Of a stretch of 64,000 bases of DNA, positions 1-7,257 are shown in pieces. Every line of letters begins with the position of its first letter. Position 1 is the first letter of the stretch. The notes under the pieces were generated by a model. The model was not told where the DNA came from. It saw only the letters and a list, made by a program, of their open reading frames with translations, and made no database searches. Both the position numbers and the translations under genes were made by a program. This DNA is from Hellea sp. Lineage in GTDB: Bacteria; Pseudomonadota; Alphaproteobacteria; Caulobacterales; Maricaulaceae. The DNA lies in contig JAHDDC010000004.1 of the NCBI GenBank assembly GCA_020629545.1, forward strand, positions 44,819 through 108,818, read 5' to 3'.

Positions 1-2908
1 TGATAAGTTCGCCACCTTGCAACCGGGTGGACTCTGAAAGAGCGTAAATGGCTTTGCCCGCGTCGGGAATGCTCAAGAAAAAGTCGCTATATCCTTCTAC
101 GGTCGGAGATATTTGAAATTTAAAATCACCGCCATGGAGCTTGCCTTGAACTAGGCTATTGGTTGTTTCAACACCGTTATTTTCGATACGCATGTCGCTG
201 TCAATTAGAACAATATCATCTTTGATGATTACATTTGCCAGCTTGGCATCAAAAACATATGGAATGCCGAGCGCCTCATTTTCGGCGCCAAGATACTGGG
301 CAACCCAGTTAGATATGTCCAGATATTTCCCATTAATACTAACTTCGAAACGAGAATTGTCTGAACTTGGCTCTAGATTTAAATTAAATGATCCCAAATT
401 TTCTATGTCAACATTAGCGAAATTTAAAAATTTGAGTTTACCGTTATTTAGAAATTCGGCCTGGCCAGTTAAGTTAAGGCCGCTCCCAGAGAGCGCCATA
501 TCGTCGATTATGAACCTTGCATTGTCGCGTTTTAGATCCGCGGTGATACTCGCTGGCATATTTTTCGGCTTACTGTAATTTCCAAAGCTTAACTCTGTGC
601 CATCCAGATTCGCTTTTAGACGAGCCGAGTCTACGTTTACGCCCGCACCTAGTGCGTCTATTTCTAAAAGGATCTCACCGTCCAGATATTGGCGCAATCC
701 AACCCCAAACTTATCCAAGGTCTCTCGATCAACTACGCCAGAGATTTTTTGTCGGGTTGGGGGTCTCGGGCTTTCAAAGCTCTCTTGAACATTCAGATTA
801 GCGCGCCAAGGCCCGATATTGACAGGGCCTGTTATCGACATTCCATCTTTATTAGCCGTGAGCTCAACTGATCCCTTTTCGAGTTTGTGATTCCGAAATT
901 GGAAAGGCGCAGACGCATTCTCAAACCGACCATTGACGTCATATTTTATTCGATCCAGTTCGAAAAATTCTAAAAGGGGCCGCGTAACCTTAAGCGCAAT
1001 ATTCCCTTCACCTGAAAAGTTCTCCGCTTTAACTCCATAACGCGTTGTATATTCAAATGGCTTATTATCGATTATGCGTAGCATTTCAGGTATTTCGCCG
1101 TACCCGTTAACATCAATTGTGAAATCTCCGCCCTTTGGTCGTAAAACCGGAATATTGACCTTACCGTCATATACAGTCATTGCGCCAACAGTCCCGCCGG
1201 ATGCAAACACATTAAGGTGATTACCCTGCAATTGACCAGTCGCTGATACGCCAAGATATGGCGGCATGTGATCCATGTATTTTACGTCAGCATTGGCGAC
1301 CTCAAATGAGATAAGCAATTGATCGTCGGTAAATGGGACCCCAGACAAGGCATTACTATCTAAATCAAAATTTGCGTCTAACGCATTGAAATTCCCTCTA
1401 TTTATGGCTTTGAATATCCAACGTCGAGCGCCCGGAACAAACTCGGTGGGCCAATATGTCTTGAACTCATCTGTGTTGAAATCGCCAGAAACATTCAAGG
1501 CGCCCTTCAATCGATCCAGTGCCCCCTCTGGCGAAAAACCAAGCTGTAAGGACCCTGCCAATGCGTGATTGCCGTCGATCATTCTGTATTCAGAAAATCG
1601 AAATGCTTTTAAATCAGGCTCCCAGCTACCTCGTACTGTTATCGCGTCGTAATCAAACGGAAGGTCAAAGATTGAACTTACATCAATAAAAGTTCGCGAA
1701 AGATCGGCAGATATTCCCAAGCTCTGAGTTCGAAAGAAATTCTCAGGTGTTCCGACGTTGGAAAGCGCCAGCTCTCCTGCGGTTCGAAAACGATTACTTT
1801 GAACATTGAAGGTATCGAATCGCACGGTGTCGGATACCGCATCATAATTAGCTTTCAGCACGGCTTCATTCAGCCAGTCATCAAGTCCTAAAACCGATAT
1901 AGCGCCGGACCCAGCCTTGATATCAATACTAACTGTCTCAAGACCAGCCTCGGAGCTTGAACGAAACCCAGCTTCACCGGTCAATGGAATTGACAAATCG
2001 GAAAGCTCATGAAACCTACCTTGACGCGGAGCAAGTTCGGAAAGGTACAGATCTTTTACTTTAAGATTAAACTCGACATCTTCAAAACCAGATTTATAAG
2101 TCGCGACGGCTTTGATCTCCCCTGCTTCTTTTTCGCCTGTTACCACCCCTGAAATCGTGAACCTATTTTCGCTGTCGCCTTGCTGAAGGTTCATTGTAGC
2201 TTCTTCAAGTGTGAATGCTACTTCCCGCTGGAAATCCCGAACATAAATTGCAGCATTTACAATTTCTACTTTCCTCAAATCAGAAACTGGATTGGCGTTT
2301 TCAACGTCAGCACGGGCGTCAAAAGAGTTATAAAAGGTCGCAAAACCACCTACCGTCTCCGGAGAGCCAAGCCCGGCAATAGCGTTACCATTTTCGTCTC
2401 GCTTCCAAGTAACGCTGCCCCCATTGATGTACAGGGATTCCGGCTTGAATTGCCCCCTAACAGCACTTTGAAAATCAAAGGACATTTCCATTGTTTCAAG
2501 GCTTTGAATGACATTATGCTCCTTGTCCTTGACAGCGACATTACGAGCGACAAAAATGAGGGTATTATCCTTAGGATCAAACTCAATATTTAGATCCTCT
2601 ATTACGCTCTCATGCCCTTCAAAAGCTTGAGCGAACCAAATCGAAAAGTTCTCAGTTAAAAAAGAAATATTTGCGGTTTTGTTAACGGTCAAATAGTTGG
2701 CGCCCAACCCCCAGATAAAACATAATCCCAATATGAGAGAGACTGCCTCACCGGCTAACCCCCAAATCCCGACCAGTACATAGCGAAGAACTTTGGCGCC
2801 CGACTTATCTGAATTCCAAGCTAGAACAACTCGATCGAAAAGATTGGGTGAACCTGGACCTTGAATTGGTCCATCATTGTCCTTGTTATGATTCACATTT
2901 GAGTCCAT
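1..2908 (-). CDS. AsmA/YhdP-like envelope protein (DUF3971 type), C-terminus beyond window
   Basis: An open frame runs without stops from an ATG at 2908 to the left edge, about 969 codons, so the C-terminus lies outside the window. The N-terminus is a roughly 40-residue hydrophilic cytoplasmic segment, then one membrane anchor at about residues 43-67 (VLVGIWGLAGEAVSLILG region). The rest is a long beta-rich periplasmic chain. This architecture matches the AsmA-like superfamily (YhdP/TamB/AsmA), bridge-like proteins implicated in phospholipid movement to the outer membrane. The family call rests on overall architecture and size and is moderately sure. It is divergent from the bcp gene, with about 44 bp between the starts. 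Several short frames on the opposite strand inside it are shadows. Confidence 0.7.
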   Translation of the reverse strand, partial: MDSNVNHNKDNDGPIQGPGSPNLFDRVVLAWNSDKSGAKVLRYVLVGIWGLAGEAVSLILGLCFIWGLGANYLTVNKTANISFLTENFSIWFAQAFEGHESVIEDLNIEFDPKDNTLIFVARNVAVKDKEHNVIQSLETMEMSFDFQSAVRGQFKPESLYINGGSVTWKRDENGNAIAGLGSPETVGGFATFYNSFDARADVENANPVSDLRKVEIVNAAIYVRDFQREVAFTLEEATMNLQQGDSENRFTISGVVTGEKEAGEIKAVATYKSGFEDVEFNLKVKDLYLSELAPRQGRFHELSDLSIPLTGEAGFRSSSEAGLETVSIDIKAGSGAISVLGLDDWLNEAVLKANYDAVSDTVRFDTFNVQSNRFRTAGELALSNVGTPENFFRTQSLGISADLSRTFIDVSSIFDLPFDYDAITVRGSWEPDLKAFRFSEYRMIDGNHALAGSLQLGFSPEGALDRLKGALNVSGDFNTDEFKTYWPTEFVPGARRWIFKAINRGNFNALDANFDLDSNALSGVPFTDDQLLISFEVANADVKYMDHMPPYLGVSATGQLQGNHLNVFASGGTVGAMTVYDGKVNIPVLRPKGGDFTIDVNGYGEIPEMLRIIDNKPFEYTTRYGVKAENFSGEGNIALKVTRPLLEFFELDRIKYDVNGRFENASAPFQFRNHKLEKGSVELTANKDGMSITGPVNIGPWRANLNVQESFESPRPPTRQKISGVVDRETLDKFGVGLRQYLDGEILLEIDALGAGVNVDSARLKANLDGTELSFGNYSKPKNMPASITADLKRDNARFIIDDMALSGSGLNLTGQAEFLNNGKLKFLNFANVDIENLGSFNLNLEPSSDNSRFEVSINGKYLDISNWVAQYLGAENEALGIPYVFDAKLANVIIKDDIVLIDSDMRIENNGVETTNSLVQGKLHGGDFKFQISPTVEGYSDFFLSIPDAGKAIYALSESTRLQGGELI

Positions 2909-2952
2909 ATGGAGATCTAAAAATGCCCTAACATGATTTTGGAAAGGTTGTC

Positions 2953-3420
2953 ATGATTTCTCTTCAGATTGGCGATAAAGCACCGGATTTTTCGATGCCG
3001 GGGAATGACGGTAAATCTTTTTCTCTGTCAGACAATAAAGGTCGTTATTTGGTCCTTTATTTTTATCCCAAGGACAATACACCTGGATGTACAGTCGAGG
3101 CCAAAGACTTTTCAGCATTAAAGGATGAGTTTTCCGATCTGAATTGTAGCATTCTCGGTGTTTCGCGAGACAGTGTGAAAAAACACGATAATTTCATTGC
3201 CAAGCAAAACCTTACAATTGATCTCGGGGCAGATCTTGAAGGAAAAGTTACCGAGGATTACGGGGTTTGGACCGAAAAGAAGATGTATGGGAAAACCTAT
3301 ATGGGAATACAGCGTGCTACATTCTTGATCGGACCAGACGGGACGATCATTGAAATCTGGCCAAAAGTTAAAGTCAAGGAGCACGCGCAACAAGTTCTTG
3401 ATACTCTTAAATCGCTTTAA
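2953..3420 (+). CDS. bcp: Thiol peroxidase of the BCP/PrxQ family
   Basis: A 155-residue cytoplasmic peroxiredoxin that reduces hydrogen peroxide and organic hydroperoxides. The AhpC/TSA thioredoxin fold covers nearly the whole chain. The peroxidatic cysteine is C46 in the motif TPGCTVEA, preceded by FYPKDN, and the catalytic Thr is T43. The usual E. coli-type resolving cysteine five residues after C46 is absent (K51 stands there). C65 is the only other Cys, so the enzyme probably works as a 1-Cys or non-canonical 2-Cys type. Two bases separate it from the downstream DUF455 gene, suggesting co-transcription. Confidence 0.95.
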   Translation: MISLQIGDKAPDFSMPGNDGKSFSLSDNKGRYLVLYFYPKDNTPGCTVEAKDFSALKDEFSDLNCSILGVSRDSVKKHDNFIAKQNLTIDLGADLEGKVTEDYGVWTEKKMYGKTYMGIQRATFLIGPDGTIIEIWPKVKVKEHAQQVLDTLKSL

Positions 3421-3422
3421 GC

Positions 3423-4229
3423 ATGGCGGAAGTTTTTCAGGCAGTTTTCCAGGCCCTGAGCGCTTGCACGCCTGAAGACAAAGTCCGGAAAACTCAGGCC
3501 ATCTTCAAATCCTGGAAAAACGATAGCTTAGACGTCGGGCCTCCTGTTACGCCTCCAGCGCATCCAGGTAAGCCCGATCTGCCAGAACTCGTTCCGCCCA
3601 ATAGTGTGCCCCGCCGCCGTATTGGAAGCACCGATGGCCGAGCGGCCCTGATGCATGCCGTGGCTCATATCGAGTTCAATGCGATTAATCTGGCTCTTGA
3701 TATGACGCTCCGATTTGGTCCGAGCGACGAGTTCATAACCGAATTTGATCAAATATCTTTTATCGGCGATTGGTTGAGCGTTGCCAACGATGAGGCTCGG
3801 CACTTCAGCCTCTTATCATCATACTTGGCGCAACACGGATTCAAATATGGAGACTTTAAAGCTCATAACGGACTTTGGGAGGCCGCCGAACAAACAGAGT
3901 CCGATATCGCTGCTCGTCTCGCAATTGCGCCTATGGTCTTGGAAGCACGGGGGCTCGATGTTACGCCTCAGATGATAAGCCGATTTGAAAAAATCGGAGA
4001 TAAAAACGCAGTCAACATCCTATCAACTATACTCGAGGAAGAGATCCCTCATGTTGCCTTCGGCACAAAATGGTTTGGATATTTTTCGTCTCAACGGGGT
4101 AAGGATTCGGAAAAATACTTTCATGAACAGGTCCGATCCTATTTTAAAGGCAAATTAAAGCCCCCTTTTAATGATTTGGCCCGCGCAAAAGCTGGATTAT
4201 TTGAGGAATATTACCTCCCGTTGATTTAA
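3423..4229 (+). CDS. DUF455 ferritin-like protein
   Basis: A 268-residue protein with ferritin-like four-helix character of the DUF455 family, whose biochemical role is not established. Carboxylate/histidine motifs on successive helices look like a di-metal site: HAVAHIEFNAINLALD, SVANDEARHFSLL, and EEEIPHVAFGTKWF near the C-terminus. The E..H and E..EARH pattern is as in ferritin-like diiron enzymes. The N-terminal part is proline-rich (PPVTPPAHPGKPDLPELVPP), as is common in this family. It starts two bases after the bcp stop, so a link to peroxide or metal handling is plausible but is inference from context only. Confidence 0.85.
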   Translation: MAEVFQAVFQALSACTPEDKVRKTQAIFKSWKNDSLDVGPPVTPPAHPGKPDLPELVPPNSVPRRRIGSTDGRAALMHAVAHIEFNAINLALDMTLRFGPSDEFITEFDQISFIGDWLSVANDEARHFSLLSSYLAQHGFKYGDFKAHNGLWEAAEQTESDIAARLAIAPMVLEARGLDVTPQMISRFEKIGDKNAVNILSTILEEEIPHVAFGTKWFGYFSSQRGKDSEKYFHEQVRSYFKGKLKPPFNDLARAKAGLFEEYYLPLI

Positions 4230-4257
4230 TTGCATTACATTGTAGAAATATTAGTAA

Positions 4258-4272
4258 TTAACCATAATTTTA
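4258..4272 (+). promoter_or_regulatory. Candidate CtrA-type site upstream of the M23-bactofilin genes
   Basis: The sequence TTAA-CCATAAT-TTTA resembles the alphaproteobacterial CtrA consensus TTAA-N7-TTAA with one mismatch, and contains the TTAACCAT half-site. It lies about 65 bases before the ATG of the M23 peptidase gene, in the 105-base gap after the DUF455 gene. The same 15-base context recurs at 38144. No binding data; pattern-based call. Confidence 0.35.
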
Positions 4273-4334
4273 GCTTGAATTCTTCTTTAGAATTTCGTGG
4301 TATGCAGAAAAATTAAGATTGCCCTGGGGAACAC

Positions 4335-5531
4335 ATGATTGGGAATATCTTTGAGGAAAGTAAATCGTTGATTTTACGATACTTTCCAGAGAGACAAATT
4401 TATTTAAGGTCGGGCGGCGAAGTCAGTTACTTCGTGCTTAAAACTCGCACGCAGTTGATCGTATCAACTATCTTCGGAATGGTGGCGATGTGGTGCCTGA
4501 TTACCATTTTCAATCTAGTCTGGGGTCATAACCCTCTGCGCGGACCCAGCAAACACAATAAACTGATTAAGGCCGAGTATGAGCGTTTGCTAGATGATGC
4601 TGAGGCGCGTTATTCCAATGCGCAGTTACAGTTAACCCAACAACAGGAAACTTTTGAAATGGCAGCTCGGAGCTTTCAAGAAAAGCACGCTGCGATCGCG
4701 CAACTTGTTAACCAGCCGGTCATCGACGCAAATATCCCGAGTATGGATCTGGCAGGGTACGCTAAGCCTAAAATCCTACGATCTCCAACTGTTCGAGACG
4801 CCTTGCCCAGAGTCTCGCGTGTTGCCGAAATTAATACGACCGGAGTCGACATCGGGGTCGGCCTTGATAAACCCCTAACAAACCTTGATGAAACTCAGAA
4901 TGACATTCTTCTTGCCGCGGAAAACGAAACTCTCAACCGGATCGAAAGTGCACGAGCTATTATCGAAGCTACTAATTTGAATGTAGAAGACGTTTTGTCG
5001 GCCGGAACCTTTGGTTCAGGCGGGCCACTGATGTCTGTGGCCAGTGAAGGTGTCGATGCTCGAGTCGGCACAATCAAAGCCCGAGCATTCGAAGCCAAAC
5101 TTTTGGACGACGCCCTAACATCAATACCGCTTGGTCAACCTGTTGAAGTTGATCACTATCGCACCAGCTCTTTCGGTGTCCGAAAGGACCCATTCACTCG
5201 ACGCCCTGCTATGCATTCAGCTGTGGATATCGCTTCATATCGTATGGCGCCTGTTCTTGCGACCGCACCTGGAATCGTGATTTACTCTGGCAGTAAAGGA
5301 GCTTATGGTAAGGTCGTCATTATCGATCATGGTCATGGCTTTACGACGAAATACGCGCATTTGGCGAAGACCTATGTTAAACGTGGGCAAAAAGTTGAAA
5401 AAGGAAGTAAGCTTGGTGGCATGGGTTCAACCGGACGCAGTACAGCCACTCACCTGCACTATGAAGTTCGCTTTCAAGGCAGAGTTTACGACCCGGATAA
5501 ATTCTTAAAGGCAGGACTTTATGTTCAGTAA
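4335..5531 (+). CDS. Membrane-anchored M23 (LytM-type) peptidoglycan endopeptidase, LmdC-like
   Basis: 398 residues. A cytoplasmic N-terminus is followed by one membrane segment at about residues 40-62 and a coiled-coil stretch (about 85-130). A low-complexity linker leads to a C-terminal M23 peptidase domain (about 270-398). Zinc ligands are intact: H294-x3-D298 (HSAVD) and HLH at 373-375, plus H342 in KYAHL, so it should be an active DD-endopeptidase in the periplasm. A GGGGA ribosome site precedes the ATG. The end overlaps the bactofilin start by 11 bases, arguing for translational coupling. In Hyphomonas neptunium an equivalent M23 enzyme (LmdC) works with the bactofilin BacA in shaping the cell; transfer of that role here is inference. 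Confidence 0.9.
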   Translation: MIGNIFEESKSLILRYFPERQIYLRSGGEVSYFVLKTRTQLIVSTIFGMVAMWCLITIFNLVWGHNPLRGPSKHNKLIKAEYERLLDDAEARYSNAQLQLTQQQETFEMAARSFQEKHAAIAQLVNQPVIDANIPSMDLAGYAKPKILRSPTVRDALPRVSRVAEINTTGVDIGVGLDKPLTNLDETQNDILLAAENETLNRIESARAIIEATNLNVEDVLSAGTFGSGGPLMSVASEGVDARVGTIKARAFEAKLLDDALTSIPLGQPVEVDHYRTSSFGVRKDPFTRRPAMHSAVDIASYRMAPVLATAPGIVIYSGSKGAYGKVVIIDHGHGFTTKYAHLAKTYVKRGQKVEKGSKLGGMGSTGRSTATHLHYEVRFQGRVYDPDKFLKAGLYVQ

Positions 5532-5970
5532 AACAAATTCCCAGAAACCTTCGCAGCCAGCCCCTGAGGCCAACCTCAAAAAATCTGCACCAAGACCCGT
5601 AGCAAACGCACCGTCTATTCTGGGACGTGACCTGACCATAATTGGGGAAATTCGAACAGATGGCGATGTCCAAATAGATGGTCGCCACGAAGGTAATGTC
5701 ACGGCTTCAACAATCACCATCGGTGAGCAAGGTGCTATTAGCGGCGACGTGAAAGCCAAGGCGGTTTATGTCCGAGGTAAAGTTACGGGTAAGATCAATG
5801 CTAGCTTAGTTGAGCTCGCTGAAACAGCAAATGTTCAGGCTGATATTATTCAAGACAAGCTTACTATTGCGAATGGCGCATTTTTTGACGGTAAGTGCTC
5901 ACGTCGCAAACAAGCCGCCGCCCCCGTGATGAAAAAAGCGGCGCCTAAGCCCAAGCCAGCGGCATCATAA
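5521..5970 (+). CDS. bacA: Bactofilin cytoskeletal protein
   Basis: 149 residues. A disordered Ser/Pro/Ala/Lys-rich N-terminus (about 1-35) precedes a bactofilin beta-helix core (about 36-125) with the ladder of short repeats typical of the family (SILGRDLTIIGEI, GDVQIDGRHEGNV, GEQGAISGDVKAK, AVYVRGKVTGKI). A Lys/Pro/Ala tail follows. Bactofilins polymerise without nucleotide and position envelope-modifying enzymes. The gene starts inside the last codons of the M23 peptidase gene, the classic neighbour pairing, so the two products very probably act together at the inner membrane. Confidence 0.93.
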   Translation: MFSKTNSQKPSQPAPEANLKKSAPRPVANAPSILGRDLTIIGEIRTDGDVQIDGRHEGNVTASTITIGEQGAISGDVKAKAVYVRGKVTGKINASLVELAETANVQADIIQDKLTIANGAFFDGKCSRRKQAAAPVMKKAAPKPKPAAS

Positions 5971-6000
5971 AAAAGATTTTGTTTGGGATTAACATTTGAA

Positions 6001-6023
6001 AAACACTCTGTTCTGGAGTGTTT
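6001..6023 (-). terminator. Hairpin with U-tract between bacA and prfB
   Basis: A perfect 8-bp inverted repeat, AAACACTC and GAGTGTTT, has a 7-base loop. Read on the minus strand it continues into TTTTTC, resembling a rho-independent terminator for the prfB transcript; on the plus strand it follows bacA by about 30 bases and could end that transcript too. The remaining 120 bases up to the prfB stop show nothing I recognise. Confidence 0.55.
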
Positions 6024-6144
6024 GATAATCAGCATTGCTTTCCGCTAGCCCTATTAGTGGAAGTTCCTCCGCTAATGGCTCATATGGCTCGGGATCGTCA
6101 GACTTTTTTAGCGTGGAAAATCCAAATACCGTCTTATTGCCCAA

Positions 6145-7249
6145 TCACGTTGACTCTATTTGCTGACTAAGAGACGCTGATAAAAATAAATCTATTTTAC
6201 CATCCAATACACCGCTTGTGTCAGATGTTTCGGCACCGGTACGGAGATCTTTTACCAATTGATAAGGCTGAAGGACATAAGATCGAATTTGATGACCCCA
6301 ACCGATTTCCGATTTTGAATCTGCTTCGCTTTGCGCTTCTTCTTCACGTCGCTTAAGCTCAAGCTCATATAGACGGGCGCGCAGCATATCCCAGGCTTGG
6401 GCTCGGTTTTTATGCTGGGATCTATCATTCTGACACTGCACAACTATACCCGTTGGATTATGCGTTATCCTAATCGCACTATCGGTTTTATTGACGTGCT
6501 GCCCGCCCGCTCCAGAGGCCCTATAAGTGTCGACCCTACAATCGCTTTCATTAATATCGATTTCAATCGTGTCATCGACTTCGGGGTAAATCCAAACACT
6601 TGCAAAGCTCGTATGACGCTTAGCGTTAGAATCAAACGGCGAAATACGAACTAATCTGTGAACACCAGATTCAGTCTTAAGCCAGCCATAAGCGTTCTCT
6701 CCTTTAACCTTGATGGTTGCAGATTTAATCCCTGCCTCATCTCCGGATTGTTCCTCAAGAAATTCAGTTTTCATCCCTCGCGATGATGCCCATTTCGTAT
6801 ACATGCGCAGGAGCATTTCTGCCCAATCCTGCGCTTCAGTCCCTCCGGCACCTGGATGAATTTCGAGAAAACAATCATTACTATCGGCTTCCCCTGACAA
6901 AAGAGCCTGAAGTTCAGCATCGGCGCTTCGCTCGAGCAGAGCCTTGAGATCGTCCTCGGCTTCTCTCAATAAGTCAGCGTCACCCTCAAGCTCGGAGAGC
7001 TCGATTAACTCTAGGGTATCAGACAGATCAGATTCAATCGAAGTAATGTTTTCAAAGGCAGACTCAAGCTTTCCACGTTCACGCATGAGCTTCTGGGCCT
7101 TCTGAGGATCGTCCCAAAAGCTAGGATTTTCTGAAAGAGCGTTAAGTTCTGCTAGGCGGCGTTCAGCTGTCTCCCAGTCAAAGACGCCTCCTTAGCAGGT
7201 CCAAAGATTTTTCAATGGCCTGCTTACTTTGTTCGGTTTCAGCTTTCAC
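6145..7249 (-). CDS. prfB: Peptide chain release factor 2 with programmed +1 frameshift
   Basis: RF2 recognises UGA and UAA stop codons and triggers peptide release. The gene is in two frames. A GTG at 7249, preceded by AGGAC, opens a 23-codon zero-frame segment ending CTT-TGA at 7183-7178. Translation resumes one base over as GAC-TGG-GAG and continues to 6145, giving 367 residues. The discriminator SPF is at about 203-205 and GGQ at about 248-250 of the shifted product, matching E. coli RF2 positions. An internal AGGAGG lies just before the slip site. A start at the ATG at 7086 would lose 54 N-terminal residues and is unlikely. It follows the PBP1A gene by eight bases in the same operon. Confidence 0.95.
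7177..7195 (-). promoter_or_regulatory. prfB recoding site (internal SD plus CTT TGA C)
   Basis: On the minus strand the sequence AGGAGGCGTCTTTGAC is present: a perfect Shine-Dalgarno-like AGGAGG, then the slippery CTT codon, the in-frame stop TGA and a following C. This is the canonical RF2 autoregulation element. When RF2 is scarce, slow termination at UGA-C allows a +1 slip and more RF2 is made. SD-to-CTT spacing is three bases, as in the E. coli element. Confidence 0.93.
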
Positions 7250-7257
7250 AATTTGTC

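Noticed and set aside
2180..2593. A 137-residue plus-strand frame opposite the AsmA-like gene
   Set aside because: The minus-strand frame is open from 2908 to the window edge with membrane anchor and consistent composition; the plus-strand frame is a shadow.
6145..7086. prfB as a truncated pseudogene starting at an internal ATG
   Set aside because: The missing N-terminus is supplied by the leader frame through the classic CTT-TGA-C frameshift site.
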